A stretch of DNA of 64,000 bases from NCBI GenBank assembly GCA_013365325.1, contig JABVXV010000185.1, forward strand, positions 56,930 through 120,929. The letters are read 5' to 3'. Each line of letters begins with the position of its first letter. The stretch's first letter is position 1. This document shows positions 63,979-64,000 of this stretch, one piece after another. The notes under the pieces were generated by a model that was given only the letters and a program-made list of their open reading frames with translations, made no database searches and was not told where the DNA came from. The position numbers and the translations under genes were made by a program. This stretch comes from Dipetalonema caudispina. Lineage: Eukaryota > Nematoda > Chromadorea > Rhabditida > Onchocercidae.

Positions 63979-64000
63979 CTGAAATAATTGGATAGGATAA

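Noticed and set aside
1..64000. CRISPR arrays, bacterial operons, insertion sequences, endosymbiont-derived inserts, tRNA or rRNA genes
   Set aside because: No direct-repeat/spacer arrays, no Shine-Dalgarno-led gene clusters, no transposase frames and no convincing tRNA A/B boxes were seen by eye. Small inserts or diverged RNA genes cannot be excluded without a search.

Overview
This is nuclear DNA of a nematode, most likely a clade III / filarial-type worm. That placement is inferred from several signs: very AT-rich sequence full of A/T homopolymers, many small exons split by GT-AG introns with TTTCAG-like acceptors, and acceptor sites lying directly in front of several start codons, as expected for spliced-leader trans-splicing. 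Gene content agrees: a Y-box protein, an F-spondin with a Kunitz domain, and a double-domain haem peroxidase. Nothing looks bacterial or viral. All gene models were assembled by hand, by joining exons in phase and checking against family motifs recalled from knowledge. No database search was run.

Layout. 906-3191 (-): N-terminal exons of a Na,K-ATPase-like P-type ATPase that runs off the left edge. 3192-13502: gene-poor and repeat-rich, with (TA)n, about 470 bp of (TTA)n, (GAT)n and a duplicated 59-bp element. 13503-16471 (-): NDUFAF5, a complex I assembly methyltransferase-like protein. 17570-21119 (-): ALG3, the ER dolichol-P-mannose mannosyltransferase, upstream of NDUFAF5 on the same strand and possibly in an operon with it. 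21120-26544: no confirmed gene; contains a hairpin-forming inverted repeat. 26545-30928 (+): a class II histone deacetylase of about 502 aa. 34909-49760 (+): a 30-exon gene for a secreted protein of about 1467 aa with two animal haem peroxidase domains. 50978-54160 (-): a Y-box cold-shock RNA-binding protein of about 310 aa. 54161-56984: divergent intergenic region with a degenerating 32-bp minisatellite. 56985-63322 (+): F-spondin (SPON-1), about 813 aa. 63844-63978 (-): last exon of an unidentified gene that runs off the right edge.

The strongest point of interest is the tandem peroxidase. Its second domain keeps the distal His, catalytic Arg and proximal His. Its first domain has lost all three but keeps the calcium loop, so the protein looks like a pseudo-peroxidase fused to an active peroxidase. 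Secondary points are a histone deacetylase intron whose donor reads AT instead of GT, a frame-preserving or poison cassette exon in NDUFAF5, and a GC-AG intron in the Y-box gene.

The genes are a mix of housekeeping and extracellular-matrix functions and do not form one pathway. The window alternates between homopolymer-rich DNA (ATPase, HDAC and peroxidase genes) and more complex, homopolymer-poor DNA (NDUFAF5, ALG3, Y-box and SPON-1 genes).
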